NCBI RefSeq assembly: GCF_000165425.1
Contig: NW_001798960.1
Coordinates: 242,507 to 306,506, forward strand
Source: Paramecium tetraurelia
Lineage: Eukaryota; Ciliophora; Oligohymenophorea; Peniculida; Parameciidae
Direction: 5' to 3'
Length of the DNA stretch: 64,000 nt
The notes under the pieces are model-generated. The model was not told where the DNA came from. It did not search any database and saw only the letters and a program-made list of their open reading frames with translations. Within the stretch, counting starts at the first letter, position 1, and each line of letters opens with the position of its first letter. Shown here in pieces: positions 22,717 to 36,400 of this stretch. The translations under genes were made by a program, and so were the position numbers.

Positions 22717-24544
22717 ATGAATTAGGGAGAGCATCTTAACAAATATGAGGATGATCAAAAATTCACGGAAGGAGATCAAACGTTCATCAACGAGCAGACG
22801 GACGACGACAAACGATTCTCCAACACTGTGGTGGACAGACAGGAGTAGGGGGGATTGGAAGCTTTGTTGGTAAGTGTGAATGTATATTGAATTAGGAATT
22901 GGACAATCGAAATAAATAAGAGTTTTTGGGTTCGGAGGAGAGAAACATCTTCACGGAATTCATTGTTATCTGCCAGATCAGGAAGGATAAATATCTGAGT
23001 GAACAGGATCCGCATCTTTAGTTTTTGATGGAGAAAGCAGTCTACAAGGGGGTACAAAAGATTCTCATTAAAGCCTAGAAGATCCAGGACAAGGAACAGT
23101 GGCAAGTATCATTGATTACGATATTAGAAAGAGCAATAACAATTGATGAGACTCTTCTATTCGGACATGAACATTGGTTTCATTACATCAACAGGGTAAC
23201 TGAAATCAACAGTGTTCATCTATGTCCATCAATCTATAGCAAGTTGCTTGGACAATCGTCAGATAAATTTGAATTTTAATAAGGAAGATCTAAAAATCGT
23301 AGCCAACTATTTCTCAATTGATGAAAGGAACAAATCCAGCAAATCGAGTCCAGAGTTCACATCCCCTATATTGACTAAAGAGAAAACAGAAAGAGAGTAA
23401 TTTAAACAAAATAGTGCAGGTTCAAAGACTATATCCCAGAATGAGGGTGAGATTGAAAATCAATTGAAAAGAAGTCTGCCTCTCTGCCATCAAACCAATT
23501 GGCTCAAATAAGAGTTCATCAAGAAGGATTACTTTAAGAAGCAATTCCTCATCCTCCAAAAAACAAATGAAAATGAACTCAAATCTGGAGTCCAAATCTT
23601 TTTTGTTTATCGAATCAAAGATGATCAAATCTATGCAGTGAAGAAAGTATAATCAATTCAAGTCTATGTAGTCTTAATTAGCTTCAAATGTCATATCCTT
23701 TTTCGATGTCTTTTCAACAGTCAACCTATCAGAAATAACAAACGATCAAAGAAAAATCAGAGAAGCCAAAATTCTATCCAAACTCAACCATCCCAACGTT
23801 CTAACTCTCTACGATTGGTGGATCGAAGAAGAAGAATCAGGCTACTCCCTATTCTTGATGTCCGAATACTGCTCCTATCCTGGACTTAAACATCAAACCA
23901 ACGACCTACTCAACTATGCCTATTATTATCTGAATCCCATGAACTGCAAAGAAAAGATAGAACAAATCAAAACAATCATGCTCTAAATCATGGATGGACT
24001 AGAATACATACACAAACGAGGCATCGTTCATAGAGATCTGAAACCGGAGAACATCTTTGTCACTTACGGCATCGACTGTCAACTCCAAGTCATGTTGGCT
24101 GACTTCGATTAAGGAAAAGATGTTAGGGAATCCAAACTCTCCATCATCACAGATGAGAAACTCAACGACCAAGATCTCAATTCCATCAAATCAAGGAATA
24201 CCATTAATTCTGGCACCAGCGGTTATGCTACTGTCAATTCGTAGATCAACAAGGAGTATGACAAAATGGATGAGTTCTATGCCTTAGGGGTCACTCTTCT
24301 TCATTTGATATTGGCATTCCCTGGATAACCCAAAAATCGCAATCTATATACTAATACGTTTGCTATTAGTGACATTTCCGATGTCCTTCTCTTATTCGAC
24401 AGTTGGGCTGTAAAACTAGTTAAAAACAAACATCCAGAATTTAATTTCCAATAATATTTTCATCTTATGGAACTTGCTAAGGCACTTCTTGAAAAAAAGG
24501 TTAAGGAACATGATCACATCAGAAAAATCATTCAAAGTTGGTGA
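22717..24544 (+). CDS. Protein kinase with atypical motifs
   Basis: Predicted 584 aa. An N-terminal region of about 270 residues without a recognised domain precedes a kinase domain. The catalytic loop [10 protein letters not shown] is intact and the ATP lysine is in IYAVKK. The glycine loop is not recognisable ([11 protein letters not shown]), and DFG reads DFD (LADFDQGKD). [12 protein letters not shown] and the long insert before the catalytic loop recall eIF2-alpha kinases (PEK/GCN2 group), but that is only a suggestion. Introns: 22870-22895, 23106-23127 and 23647-23671. Confidence 0.8.
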
Positions 24545-24764
24545 AATGTTGGAATTCACCTTAAGATTGTTATTGGTTTATTTATATTAATTTATTGTCC
24601 TAATTAATTATTAGTATTATTATTTCACTATTATAATCTATAAAATTGCAGTAAAAATCTACTCCGATATGTCACCATAATTTGGCTTTTCAAATATCCT
24701 TTTTTACCAGGTTTCTTTTTATTTAAGATATTAATTATGCTGATTTCTTAAAATAATAATATTA

Positions 24765-26372
24765 ATGGGAACTTGTCAAGGAACCAAAAAATCTCAATAA
24801 GCAAAACCCGATCTTGAAATCCAAATCCCCAACAACGATCATCTTGACAATACCAAGAAATCCCAGATCTAGCAATCCAAAAGTGCTGGTTTAGAGAAAA
24901 AGACTCCCGTAACTTCATAAAGACAATCTTTAAAAAGTCAACCTTTTCAATTCAACAGTGCATCTAGCGATTAAGCTTTCAAAAGTAGATTTTCAACCCC
25001 CATGGTTGATCTAAAAAATCTTGAATAAGATCAGGTAAGATCATCTAAACATAAAACAACATTTAAAATGAATGCAACTGTAAAGAAAGCTGCTTTCTCC
25101 AAGTTTTATTCTGTTCAATAAAGCAAGAAAAATAGTTTCTCTAAAATACCTGGAGGGAGTATAGTAGTTCAACATAATATGACAGGAAAATTGCACTATG
25201 CCGATATTTTGGAGAACACATAAGCTACCAAATTCTATGTTGATGAATTATTGAGATGTCAATTGGTAATATTATATAATAATTATGTTTTTAGCAACAT
25301 CCAAATATCACGAATGTTATAGAAATTTTGGAGGACAAATCTTAATATATAGTTATCAAAGAATGTGCATAGGGAGTTCCAGTTTCATATTTTGAGCCTC
25401 CTGAGAAATAAGCTTCCATTTTAAAATAAATCATAGAGATAGTTTGTTACTTGCATAGTAAAAATTTAATACATGGAGCATTATGGCTGGGAGCTTTCGA
25501 AAGAAATAATGATTTAGTTAAATTGGTTGATATCTAGAGTATTTTCATAAGACATGATCCAACGAACCATGACGCTGAATATATGGCTCCAGAATGCACT
25601 TTGGATTCCTCTATTTACACTAAAGAAAGAGACATCTGGGCTGTGGGAATGATAGCGCATAATCTCATGTGTGGTAGATATTTTAAAGTGTCAAATGCTG
25701 TGGATATCTTGAAAGAGATCGAATAGATCAGAATCAAAAAGCATATACATCTTGAGAATTCCTCGATTAAAGAGTTGTTGGAAAAGTTCTTACACATTTC
25801 TCCTGAGAAAAGAATCACTCTCTAAGAAGCATTAAAAGATTAATATCTACCTAAGACTAATGAGATGGAGGAATTTGATCAAATTTTGGAGAGAAATAAA
25901 AAATTAAAAAAAATAAGTGTTCTACAACAATGTTTATTGTTGTTATTTATAAATTAATTTGCAGAAGAATAGAAGGCCAAATTTTAGAAAGTCTTTTAGA
26001 ACCTCGATGTAGATTATGATGGCAAAATTTCAAAGAATGAATGTTTAGCCTTGCATCCTGATAAAGGAGAGCAAATTAATTCTCTTTTTAATTTGCTCTC
26101 ATTAAAGGATAAAATGGATTTTTAGGAGTTCTTAGTTATTTCAGTTGACAGGTCTTAGTTGCTAACTTCTCAAAACATTGAAATCATATTCAATCTGTAC
26201 GCAACAGTCAAAAAATATCTTCTTTTACAAACCTTAGTCAATATATACAAATCACGAGAAAATGAATTGCAAGAAGCCTTTAATGAATACGATCATGCTC
26301 ATGTACATTATATTCTCATTAATTTAGTTAAATTTTAAAAATTTCGAAACTCTATTGACAGATTTGTTGTGA
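24765..26372 (+). CDS. CDPK-shaped pseudokinase
   Basis: Predicted 517 aa. It starts MGTCQGTKKS, a classic N-myristoylation and palmitoylation signal. A basic Ser/Gln-rich region precedes a kinase-fold domain in which the usual catalytic residues are gone: HGAL replaces HRDLK and VDIQS replaces DFG. APEC and DIWAVGMIA are kept. A CDPK-like junction and EF-hand region follows: one canonical calcium loop, DVDYDGKISKNE, and degenerate ones (SLKDKMDFQEF; NEYDHAHLNFKNF). Introns: 25266-25294 and 26303-26327. It looks like a membrane-anchored, calcium-sensing protein without kinase activity. Confidence 0.85.
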
Positions 26373-26451
26373 TCTTTATTAATAATAATATTTGTTTGCC
26401 TTTAAAAATAACATCAATTATCAAAATAATTATTTAATAATTAACCATCAA

Positions 26452-28448
26452 TCAACTATCAGCTACCATAAAAGAGTCCACTACTGCATAACCTGCTGCC
26501 ACTCCTCCTTCATTATCTAAGTATCTTTTTGTCCTAACTAGATACCCCCCGACTTCATTCACCAATATATTCTCTCCCTCATTTATGAAATACCCAATAA
26601 CACTAATTTCACTTATCACAGCTTAAATATCTAATTGACCCCTTCTCATCATGAATCCGATCCTAGGAATCGGTTTGATTCTTTCCATTACAATAAACTC
26701 AGTTCTTTACTCAGGAGTCAATTTCAATAGTTCAGGAATGATTTAATCATCGTAATAATTGTTTCCACCTCCTTCTCTTTATGGTTTCAACACATAATCA
26801 TGAGGATTCTATTAGATCATTTCAATCAACTAATAATATTAAATGAGTCGAAATTACCTTCTCGTGTTAGTCCTCATGATCAAAACCCCAAATTTTACAA
26901 TAATTCTCACTTATGAGTTTGGCTTCATCTTTGTTCAAAAACTTCTGGATTTAAGTTTCATCTAATAAAATTTGTTAAAGTTTCTTAAAATTCACTAATT
27001 AAGTATTCAAACTTGGACATTTGAGTGCTTTGCTTAATTCAATCATTTCTCTTATACTCCAGCATTCCTGAAATGATATCAATAAATACTTCATTTTCAT
27101 ATTGATCAAAAGTATATCCAGTTCTAAAATACACCAAAGCTACTTCTTATCCAAATGCTCTTAGAATTCCATTCTCTGAAGTGATGTTACCAATTAGTCT
27201 TAAGAATGTAGTTCTTTTACTCAAAATTCCTAATTTTGCTAACCCTTTTTCAATGTATCTCTAATCATATATATTTCCTTCAAATTCTGCTGTTATTATT
27301 AGAACAATAGCATTTTTATTATTGTACAGTTCATATGCTTTGTGTAATGCATCAACCATGATATCATGATTTAAGTCTTGTTTCACTTTAACTTTGTAGT
27401 TCTCTCTTATTTACTTATAATAAGAATCAAATAGAAGTGAATGGTACTTCTGAACTCTATCTGAAATAAACCCAAAACTTATTGCTATGCAATTATATTC
27501 TACTTGCATCCATTGATTCAAAGAAGCATGGTGCAAAAAATCATTTCTCACGATGCAAATTGTATAAGGACATTTTGTTTGTGACTTTTCTACCTTGGCT
27601 TATATTGAAATCATTCTTCTTATGAATTCATCATGCTTTGCCAATCTTCCCAATATACCAGTGTACCATTCAAAATCCATACCCATTTTGGCAACCACTT
27701 TTTACTATAAGATCGTTTTCTTCTTTATATCATTGATTATATCGTAGTTTATCTAATTAATAGATTAATATTATACATATAAGGGGAACAAGCTAACAGG
27801 GCAATTATCTGGAAATTATTTGCCATCCTCCTTGTATCTATACAATATTCCTTGACATTAGGCAAAATCATGGAAAGTTGGTAAGTTAGTCTATATGATT
27901 CCTTTCAAAATATTTTGAGCATTCTTTATATTGGGCGAAAAATCCTTCATCATAAAATCCACATTGAAGTAGTAATTCTACAAAACATTATTGGATAAGA
28001 CTTTTGCTAAGAATTAATACAAAATTTGATATTGATTATAGAGTATGTTGGGATACATATTGTTAACAATCTCCAATAGCTCTACTAATAGCAAGTCTGA
28101 GACTGATAGTAATTTCTCATGTTCTAAGTATTTGAATTGATTTTGGATAATATAATTTTAGATATTATGACAATGTTCATAGATTTCATTTTTCTTGTCA
28201 ACTCCTTAATGAAAAGATGATTGAATAGTTTAATAAAATGGTTTGAGCTATTCTAATTTATTGATTGAATTTGTGAAATATTTGCTATAATTTTCAAGTT
28301 TTTCTGAAATCTCAACTAATTTTATTAATTATTCAAAAATGCAGATTTCTTGAACATATTCAAATTAAATGGGCAGATTGAGACTCTTGACGATGCCGTG
28401 AAGAGGTTCTGATCCAAAGCGGTATTGATATGGCTAACTTTAAATCAT
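26452..28448 (-). CDS. GSS: Glutathione synthetase with N-terminal extension
   Basis: Predicted 640 aa. The C-terminal 460 residues are eukaryotic glutathione synthetase: VSLFP, NCIAISFGF, FDQRYIEKGL (family NIFDQRAIE), VALVYFRTGY, the ATP-binding loop KPQREGGGNNYY and the end loop EGGVAAGYAVVDS. The enzyme joins glycine to gamma-glutamylcysteine. About 175 residues in front are in the same frame, helical and unrelated to the family. An internal ATG (MMKDFSPNIK) would give a normal-length enzyme. Introns: 27753-27776 (length divisible by three and no stop inside), 27068-27089 and 26830-26857. Confidence 0.88.
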
Positions 28449-28721
28449 TAATTTATAAATAAAAAAATTAATATTCCTTATCATTTATTTTTAAATCAAG
28501 AATTGAGAAGAAAAATTATAATTCTTATATTTTTATAATTAAATCTAAATTCTAAAATATCACTTAGAATTAAGTTCCTATGCGAGAAAACGAGTTGTTT
28601 CAATATTTTAATAACAAATTCTCCTATAATAAATTATAAAATTGTTAATTCAAACACAAGAGCCCTAAAATTCTCAGTAATTAAAAATATTTAATATTAT
28701 ATGACGCAAAACTAATTAAAA

Positions 28722-30054
28722 ATGCTGCTCTGCGTATTTTAAGTAGCTTTTGTATCAGCTGGACTCTATTTCTATATATTCTGGAAGAAATTAGATGATG
28801 TAAAGATTACATTGATAATATTCAGAAACCTTATTATGAATAGCTTGCTTTTGTGTATGGGCTAATTTTAGGATTCACAGAATTATTGGTTGCAATAATT
28901 TTATTCATTCTAATGAAAACTCATGTTCAAATAACATCCCTGGGAATGATTGGTCGCTACATTCGATAGAACTGCTACAAGGAATATTACGCTCTGATAA
29001 TAATTAATTTAGTATAGAATTTGATAATTTAGGCATTTCTGATATCCTTCAATATTATTTCAATAGTGGACTCAGAATCTGTTAGTTTCAACACTATTTA
29101 ATCGCTCCACTTCATAGCTGCCTACTATATTCAAGCAGTTCTCTTCACAATATTTTCAAATGACTTGCTAAAGCGAAGAGCCTTGATTCCGAACGAGTTT
29201 ATGTTCGAAAGAGAGGGAATCTTCCGATGCGCCTATGAAGTTCTCTATTACATAGTGTGTTTATTCATTGTCTTAAGTAGATATATATATATCAAAATAT
29301 AGGTTACTTTTTGGTTACCCATTTCGAGAAATTGCCTGAACCAAATCAAACCTTGTGTCAATTAATCATATTCACCTTGCTCTACCAATTCTATTCCATA
29401 ACTAAGTTGGGTATTTTGATAAAAATATTTTTGATAATCACAACTACCAGGCTGCTCTACTCAGCAGCCAACTCTATTAACTAATTCAAGGATGATTCTT
29501 AGAAAGGATATTAGATCACTTTGATAGTGATCACAATCATATTTTTAATCAGAATGGTGTAACAATGTTTAATAGGTGCAATAAGAGCAAGGGAGGAATA
29601 CTTAAATTAGACTTAACATCAACCTCCCGATATTCTGAGTGCGTTGAATTTATTACCACCCAGAGACCCCTACATAAGACAATCGGCATAAGTAATCAGT
29701 GAGGAGTAAATTGAGATGTTGCCTGTGTAAAAGTTTAAGATGGAATTTGAATTTGTGTGTTCGATATGTGACATGAATCTTCTAAAGAATGAGATGGTGA
29801 TGAAATTGAATTGCTCCCATATTTTCCATTCGGAATGTTTAAAGCCTTGGATTAGAATCAAGAACTCTTGTCCGAATTGCAGACAGCAGATACTTAGTTA
29901 ATTCACTCAATAAAATTAGCACGATGAGATTCCTTAACATTTACATCAATAAATTCTACGCATTCAAGCTGAAGCTCCCCCTCCAATAAATGAAATAAAT
30001 TAACAATAACAAATAAGCGAGGTACCTCAAAGATAGATGGAAATACAAGAATGA
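28722..30054 (+). CDS. Multipass membrane RING-H2 E3 ubiquitin ligase
   Basis: Predicted 426 aa. The first 280 residues hold about seven hydrophobic segments (for example VAFVSAGLYFYIF, LLVAIILFILM, YYALIIINLV, YQITLIVITIIFLI). Near residue 350 is a RING-H2 finger: CSIC, then CSHIFHSEC, then CPNC, with the C3H2C3 ligand order intact. A Gln-rich tail follows. The plan matches ER or endosomal E3 ligases with the RING on the cytosolic side. Introns: 28800-28825 and 29277-29302. Confidence 0.88.
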
Positions 30055-30326
30055 GTTCTTTTTATATTAATTAATTTTATTATTAATCTGAAAAGGTTGT
30101 GATAACCAAAATTACTTACCTATTTTGATTGCTATTAATATGTAATTAAAATTATTAGTCTTGAATCGTGAATAATAGCACAAAATATTGAAGTCATTTA
30201 ATCATAAATTTCGCAGCCCAAGGAAATTAAATGAAGACAATGGCTTATTTAAATAAATCTCAAAAAGATATTGGGAAGCATTTAGCGATAATTAAAAATT
30301 TCATTAATTAAATTATATCCATCTCT

Positions 30327-31591
30327 ATGATTTGTGTGAGACATCACACCTTTTTAAACTAAAAATATGGAATCTTCAACTAAGACAATCTCTTAATGAT
30401 TGGAAAAGTATTTGAATATTTTAAATCATAGTCTTAGATCAACCCCAAATATCGTATTCCTTATAGTATAGAGAGTATTATTACCTGGAGCTTCAATGAC
30501 AGTCAATAATTGTAAGGGTTCGAGATGATTATCAATGGGAAGAAGAAATGGTTTGATATGAGTCCTCATCAGACATTTTAGTTGATGCAGATTTTGAATG
30601 GAAGATTTCTTTACAGAAATATTCAAGCCTTCTATCAATTCTTGTACATTATAGGAGTAGGAAGCTTTAGTAAAGTAATTTTGTAATGTATGTGTTAGGT
30701 AATCAAAGTATTTCACAATATTGAGAAGTAGTTCTACGCTTGCAAGATCCTTAAATTGACTTAATTTGATGTATCCTATAATTTAATATCACCCAAGGAT
30801 TTTAAAAACGAATTTTCCATACTTTAATCTTTGGATCACCCAAATATCATCAAAGTGAAAGAAGTTTATTTGGAAGACAAGCAGATCTGGTTAATAACGG
30901 ATTTGGTCGAGGGAGGGACATTGAAAGAATATTTAGAAAAATTAACTGAAATTACTCAATTTGAAGTATATGTAATTATGAAAGTACTCAATTTAATTAA
31001 TTTTAGCAAATATTAAATATTGTTTAATATTTACATTCGAAAGGATATGTTCATCGAGATATCAAACCAGAGAACATTTTATTAAGTCAATATCGTGACC
31101 CTTCCAAACTATACATGATAGATTTCGGATTGACAGCAAAGAAAGAAGATGTTGCCACTCGATACCCTAATTGTGGTACTCCAGGCTATATAGCACCTGA
31201 AGTGATCAATTTTGATCCTCATCATCCGTATGATGAATTAAGTGACATATTCAGTTGTGGAGTTCTATTACATAAAATGTATTGATTATTTTGATGGTTT
31301 AGAATTTATGGGACAGATTTATTTGATGGATCTTTTTATAGTGAGGTTTACTTTTAGAATCAATAGTTTCGTTTGGAATAAGAGTAATTCGACTATAATG
31401 AATTCGAACCACTTCTCAAAGGAATGTTGCGAGAGAATCCGAATACCAGACTAACTGCTACTCAAGCCTTAGAGATGTTGGAATAGATTGTTGCGAACAG
31501 GAAGGATGTTTTCGAAGTAGAGGTTTCGGATTCAGAAGTGCAACAGGTTAGGACAGTTTCAATTTAAACATTGAGAAAACTAGGGTGTTGA
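30327..31591 (+). CDS. Tandem kinase 1: N-terminal beta domain plus Ser/Thr kinase
   Basis: Predicted 389 aa. The N-terminal part (about 110 residues) starts MICVRHHTF and contains ITWSF, positions shared with the next three genes; its beta pattern suggests a PH-like fold. The kinase has [24 protein letters not shown] and GTPGYIAPE, so it should be active. Introns: 30408-30431, 30675-30698, 30984-31006 and 31279-31302. Two of these have lengths divisible by three without an internal TGA, so they were placed by comparison with the paralogues. First of four related genes head to tail. Confidence 0.85.
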
Positions 31592-31706
31592 TGCCATTTG
31601 TGATTTCAATAAATATATGTTCTCATTATGTGTAATTGATGAATTGTAACAATTCATTACTGAATTTTCTTAAAGTTTCATGCACTTAATTAATAAATTT
31701 GTATAA

Positions 31707-33017
<1,311 letters not shown>

Positions 33018-33284
33018 TTATTGAATTTGTTAATGTTTTATGTCTTATGACATTTAATAGTTATTATATACTCATCGAATCTATTCTCTAACTTATTGAT
33101 GTTCAAATCTAACCTCTTTCCTCAATAACTTATTAATAATGAAATTTTAATTCAAGACAAATTATGCATTTACTCTATTATTATTAACCCGTACTATAAA
33201 TTAAAAACATAAAAATTAATATACAAACTGAAAAAACGCAATCGGATATCTAATAGCTAAATGATATTAAATTTCAATTTAATT

Positions 33285-34555
33285 ATGATTTGCATCCGTA
33301 AACACGCTATAATTGATTAACATTATCTGTTATTTATCCAAGATAGCAACATCTGCATCGGAAAGGTACTTTGAAGTGTTATTCTAGAATTATGCAAATC
33401 CGAAATATGTGTTGCCAATAAATTTACAGTCAAAACTTGAATGGAGTTTTGACAAAGAACTTTGTTAATTTGATGGGTTTACAATTGAGTGGAAACATTA
33501 GAAAAAGCTATTTAACATGTCTGATATAGATTGCAGGAGGTTAAAATCACTTATTGATGGAAAAATACTATACAAAGAAATAAATTCATAATATTTTCCT
33601 ATTTAAATTGTGGGGGAAGGGACTTTTGGCAAAGTAAGTTTAAAATGTTATTGTTCCTAGGTCATCAAAGTGGTTAGTCTTATAGACAGAAAGGAGTATG
33701 CATGCAAAGTTATGAAACTAAATCAAAAGTTTTCGAAAAACGTAAATATGAAATATATATAATAGGATATAATCTATGAGTTGATGACGATGTAATCATT
33801 GAACCACGAGAATATCGTCAAGATTAAGGAAGTTTATAGTTCAAAATCTCACTTCTTCATTATTATGGATTATTGTAGAGGAGGAACTCTTAGAGAATAT
33901 ATGGCATTTAGAACATTGAATTAGGATCAAATAGTTATCATAATGAAGGTATTATGAATTTTAATTGTCTCTAGTAAATCTTGAATGCTCTCATTTATAT
34001 GAATTCAAAAGGATACATCCATAGAGATATTAAACCTGACAATATCTTATTGAGAGAAGAGAATGATGTCTCCAGCATACAAGTGTGCGATTTTGGCTTT
34101 GCTGCAAGGGTTGAAGATATCTTTATTAAACATCCAAATTGTGGAACTCCTGGATTTATGGCCCCAGAAGTTATCAAATATGACCAGACTAACCCATATA
34201 ATGAACAATGTGATGTTTTCAGTTGTGGATCTTTGCTATATTCAATGTAAATCTATTTATTTAAATTTATAGATTGACAGGATATAACCTTGAAGTGTAG
34301 AGTGAAGAAAGCGAAATTTATAATATAGAGGCTTAAGTATATGAAGAAAGACAATTCACTTCATGCAACAACTAATTCAAGAATATTTTGCTTAAGATGT
34401 TAGAAACTTGTCCTAATCAAAGAATAACTGCGAAGGACGCCCAAATATACTTTGAAAATTTTGACTTATACCTTCTAGAAGAATAGAATTCACTAGATGT
34501 AACACAAAAGATAAAGCATATTCCCATCAAAAAGAATGGCTTTAACTAGTTATGA
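33285..34555 (+). CDS. Tandem kinase 3
   Basis: Predicted 381 aa. It starts MICIRKHAI with LEWSF in the N-terminal domain, then GEGTFGKV, ACKVMK, HRDIKPDN, CDFGFAA and GTPGFMAPE. Catalytic residues are complete. Introns: 33366-33387, 33634-33660, 33742-33765, 33949-33974 and 34247-34272, all TAG-ended. The ATG was chosen because only this reading gives the conserved N-terminus after removing the first intron. Confidence 0.86.
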
Positions 34556-34710
34556 TTCTCCTTTATTTATGTTTATAGAGTTATTTAGTATTAGATTTTA
34601 TTTATGGATTATAATGGGTTAGTTTTTAATCAAATCAATCACAATTTTTATACATCATTCTTTATTAGAATTTATCAACTAAATAATAATATTCCCTAAT
34701 ACTTATCATC

Positions 34711-36078
34711 ATGCTTTGTTATCGTAAACACTCTCTTTTCACAAAAAAGTACCATATTTTCAAAAATGAAAATGAAATTCTCTTAGGAGAAGTAAATATT
34801 CATTTTATTTTAGAACATAACTAAAATAAAATATACTATCAATCTCACTCCTTAAACTATCATTGATTGGTCAATTAATTAAAAAACCAAGTAACTCAAT
34901 GGGTTTTGGTTAATTTGGAATAACAAATAGAAGTTATTCTTGATGGATGCAATGAATTGTAATTTGTTTAAACAGTCTCTAAATGGCATAGTCACCTACG
35001 GAAAATATTAAATTCTTTATGAGCCAATAAATTCTATATCGCACAATACTTTTGGCTAAGTAATCATCACTATATATAACAGATTTAATAACTTGTAAAA
35101 ATGAGATATCTTGATTCTGGGGATTCCTACATGTGTAAAACTATTTAAAAATCTCTAAAATATACTGATGAAGTAAAATACAATTTATATCCTTAGGATT
35201 TCTATTATTAATTCGAAATCCTTAAATAATTAGATCATTCGAAAATCTTAAAATTGAAAGAAGTTTATAATACTAACAATTAGTATCATTTTGTTTTCAA
35301 CTATCCAGAAGGAGGTTCCTTGGTTGATCTGATCAAGTCAAAATAATTACCATTCCAAGAAGTGAAATTAATAATTGAAGTAAATTATTATAATTACTTT
35401 AGTAATTGATGTCAACCGTCTCCTATATTCATTCAAAAGGTTATGTTCATAGAAACTTAAAACCAGAACATATATACTTTTAGGAACCGAACAACCTTGA
35501 AACTCTCGTCATTTCAGAGTTTGAATTGGGATGCAGATCAATAGATTTTCAGAATAAGTACTTATTTTCATCCCATATTTTTAGACGTCTAACTTACAGA
35601 GTTCATGGTTATTCTGCACCCGAAATTAAGTAGGATATAGTTACATAAAAATCTGATATTTTTAGTTGCGGTGTCATCTTATACAAAATGTATCCACATT
35701 TAATATTAATTTAGTATAACTAGAAAAGATTTATTTGATCATGAATCTAATACATATGATGAAAAAATGATGTTGCATTTGATCAATTAATCAGACATCG
35801 ATATCTAATACTAGAACTTACTTAGAATGATGCTTCAATTCAATCCTGAATTAAGGGCGACTGCAGATCAGTGTCTAAACATAATTCATCAACTATCATA
35901 AAGAACTCCTTATTTCTCTCGTTCTCTCGATAAGACCCATATAGATACCAATAGCATTAACAATGAAATAATTTCAATTAATTTGATTGAGGATTAAGAT
36001 GAACTTTCCGAAAATCAGGAATTTATTTAAGGGTTACCCACCATTCAAATTAATAGGAGAACAGAAATGTTTTATTGA
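34711..36078 (+). CDS. Tandem kinase 4: pseudokinase
   Basis: Predicted 424 aa, with the shared N-terminus (MLCYRKHSLF, IDWSI). In the kinase fold the catalytic aspartate is replaced (HRNLKPEH) and the DFG region is ISEFELG, so the metal-binding Asp is missing. The glycine loop is poor (NTFGQI). The lysine (MCKTI), SAPE and [10 protein letters not shown] are kept. The frame is intact through introns 34792-34813, 35060-35082, 35380-35402 and 35690-35714, so this is a maintained pseudokinase rather than a dead gene. Confidence 0.85.
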
Positions 36079-36400
36079 TTTTTAAGTGTTTTATATTTAA
36101 TTCATATTCAACTTGAATATTTAATTACTAAAATTAGACTACAAACTACAATAAGCCCTAAAAGGGTTATAATGCATTTATTTGCTAAAGGAGAATTTTA
36201 ATTTCTTTCACTCTTAGATATATCTATAAAATATTACTTCCTGAAGTTCATGGTTTGCTTTTTTTATATTTTTATATGATTAATCGATATTTTCATCAAT
36301 TCGATCAAGAAGATGTCCTTGTTCTAAAACTAGTTAATTGAGAGATTAAAAAACTTAGGCTAAGTCATTAATCATCTTAACCAATTTATTTATTTCTTAA
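36079..36400. other. Intergenic stretch between convergent genes
   Basis: AT-rich 3' flanks of tandem kinase 4 and the minus-strand coiled-coil gene. No further frame or repeat recognised. Confidence 0.5.

Noticed and set aside
25918..25965. 48-nt intron in the CDPK-like pseudokinase
   Set aside because: The segment is in frame with no TGA and reads as the expected junction before the EF-hands.
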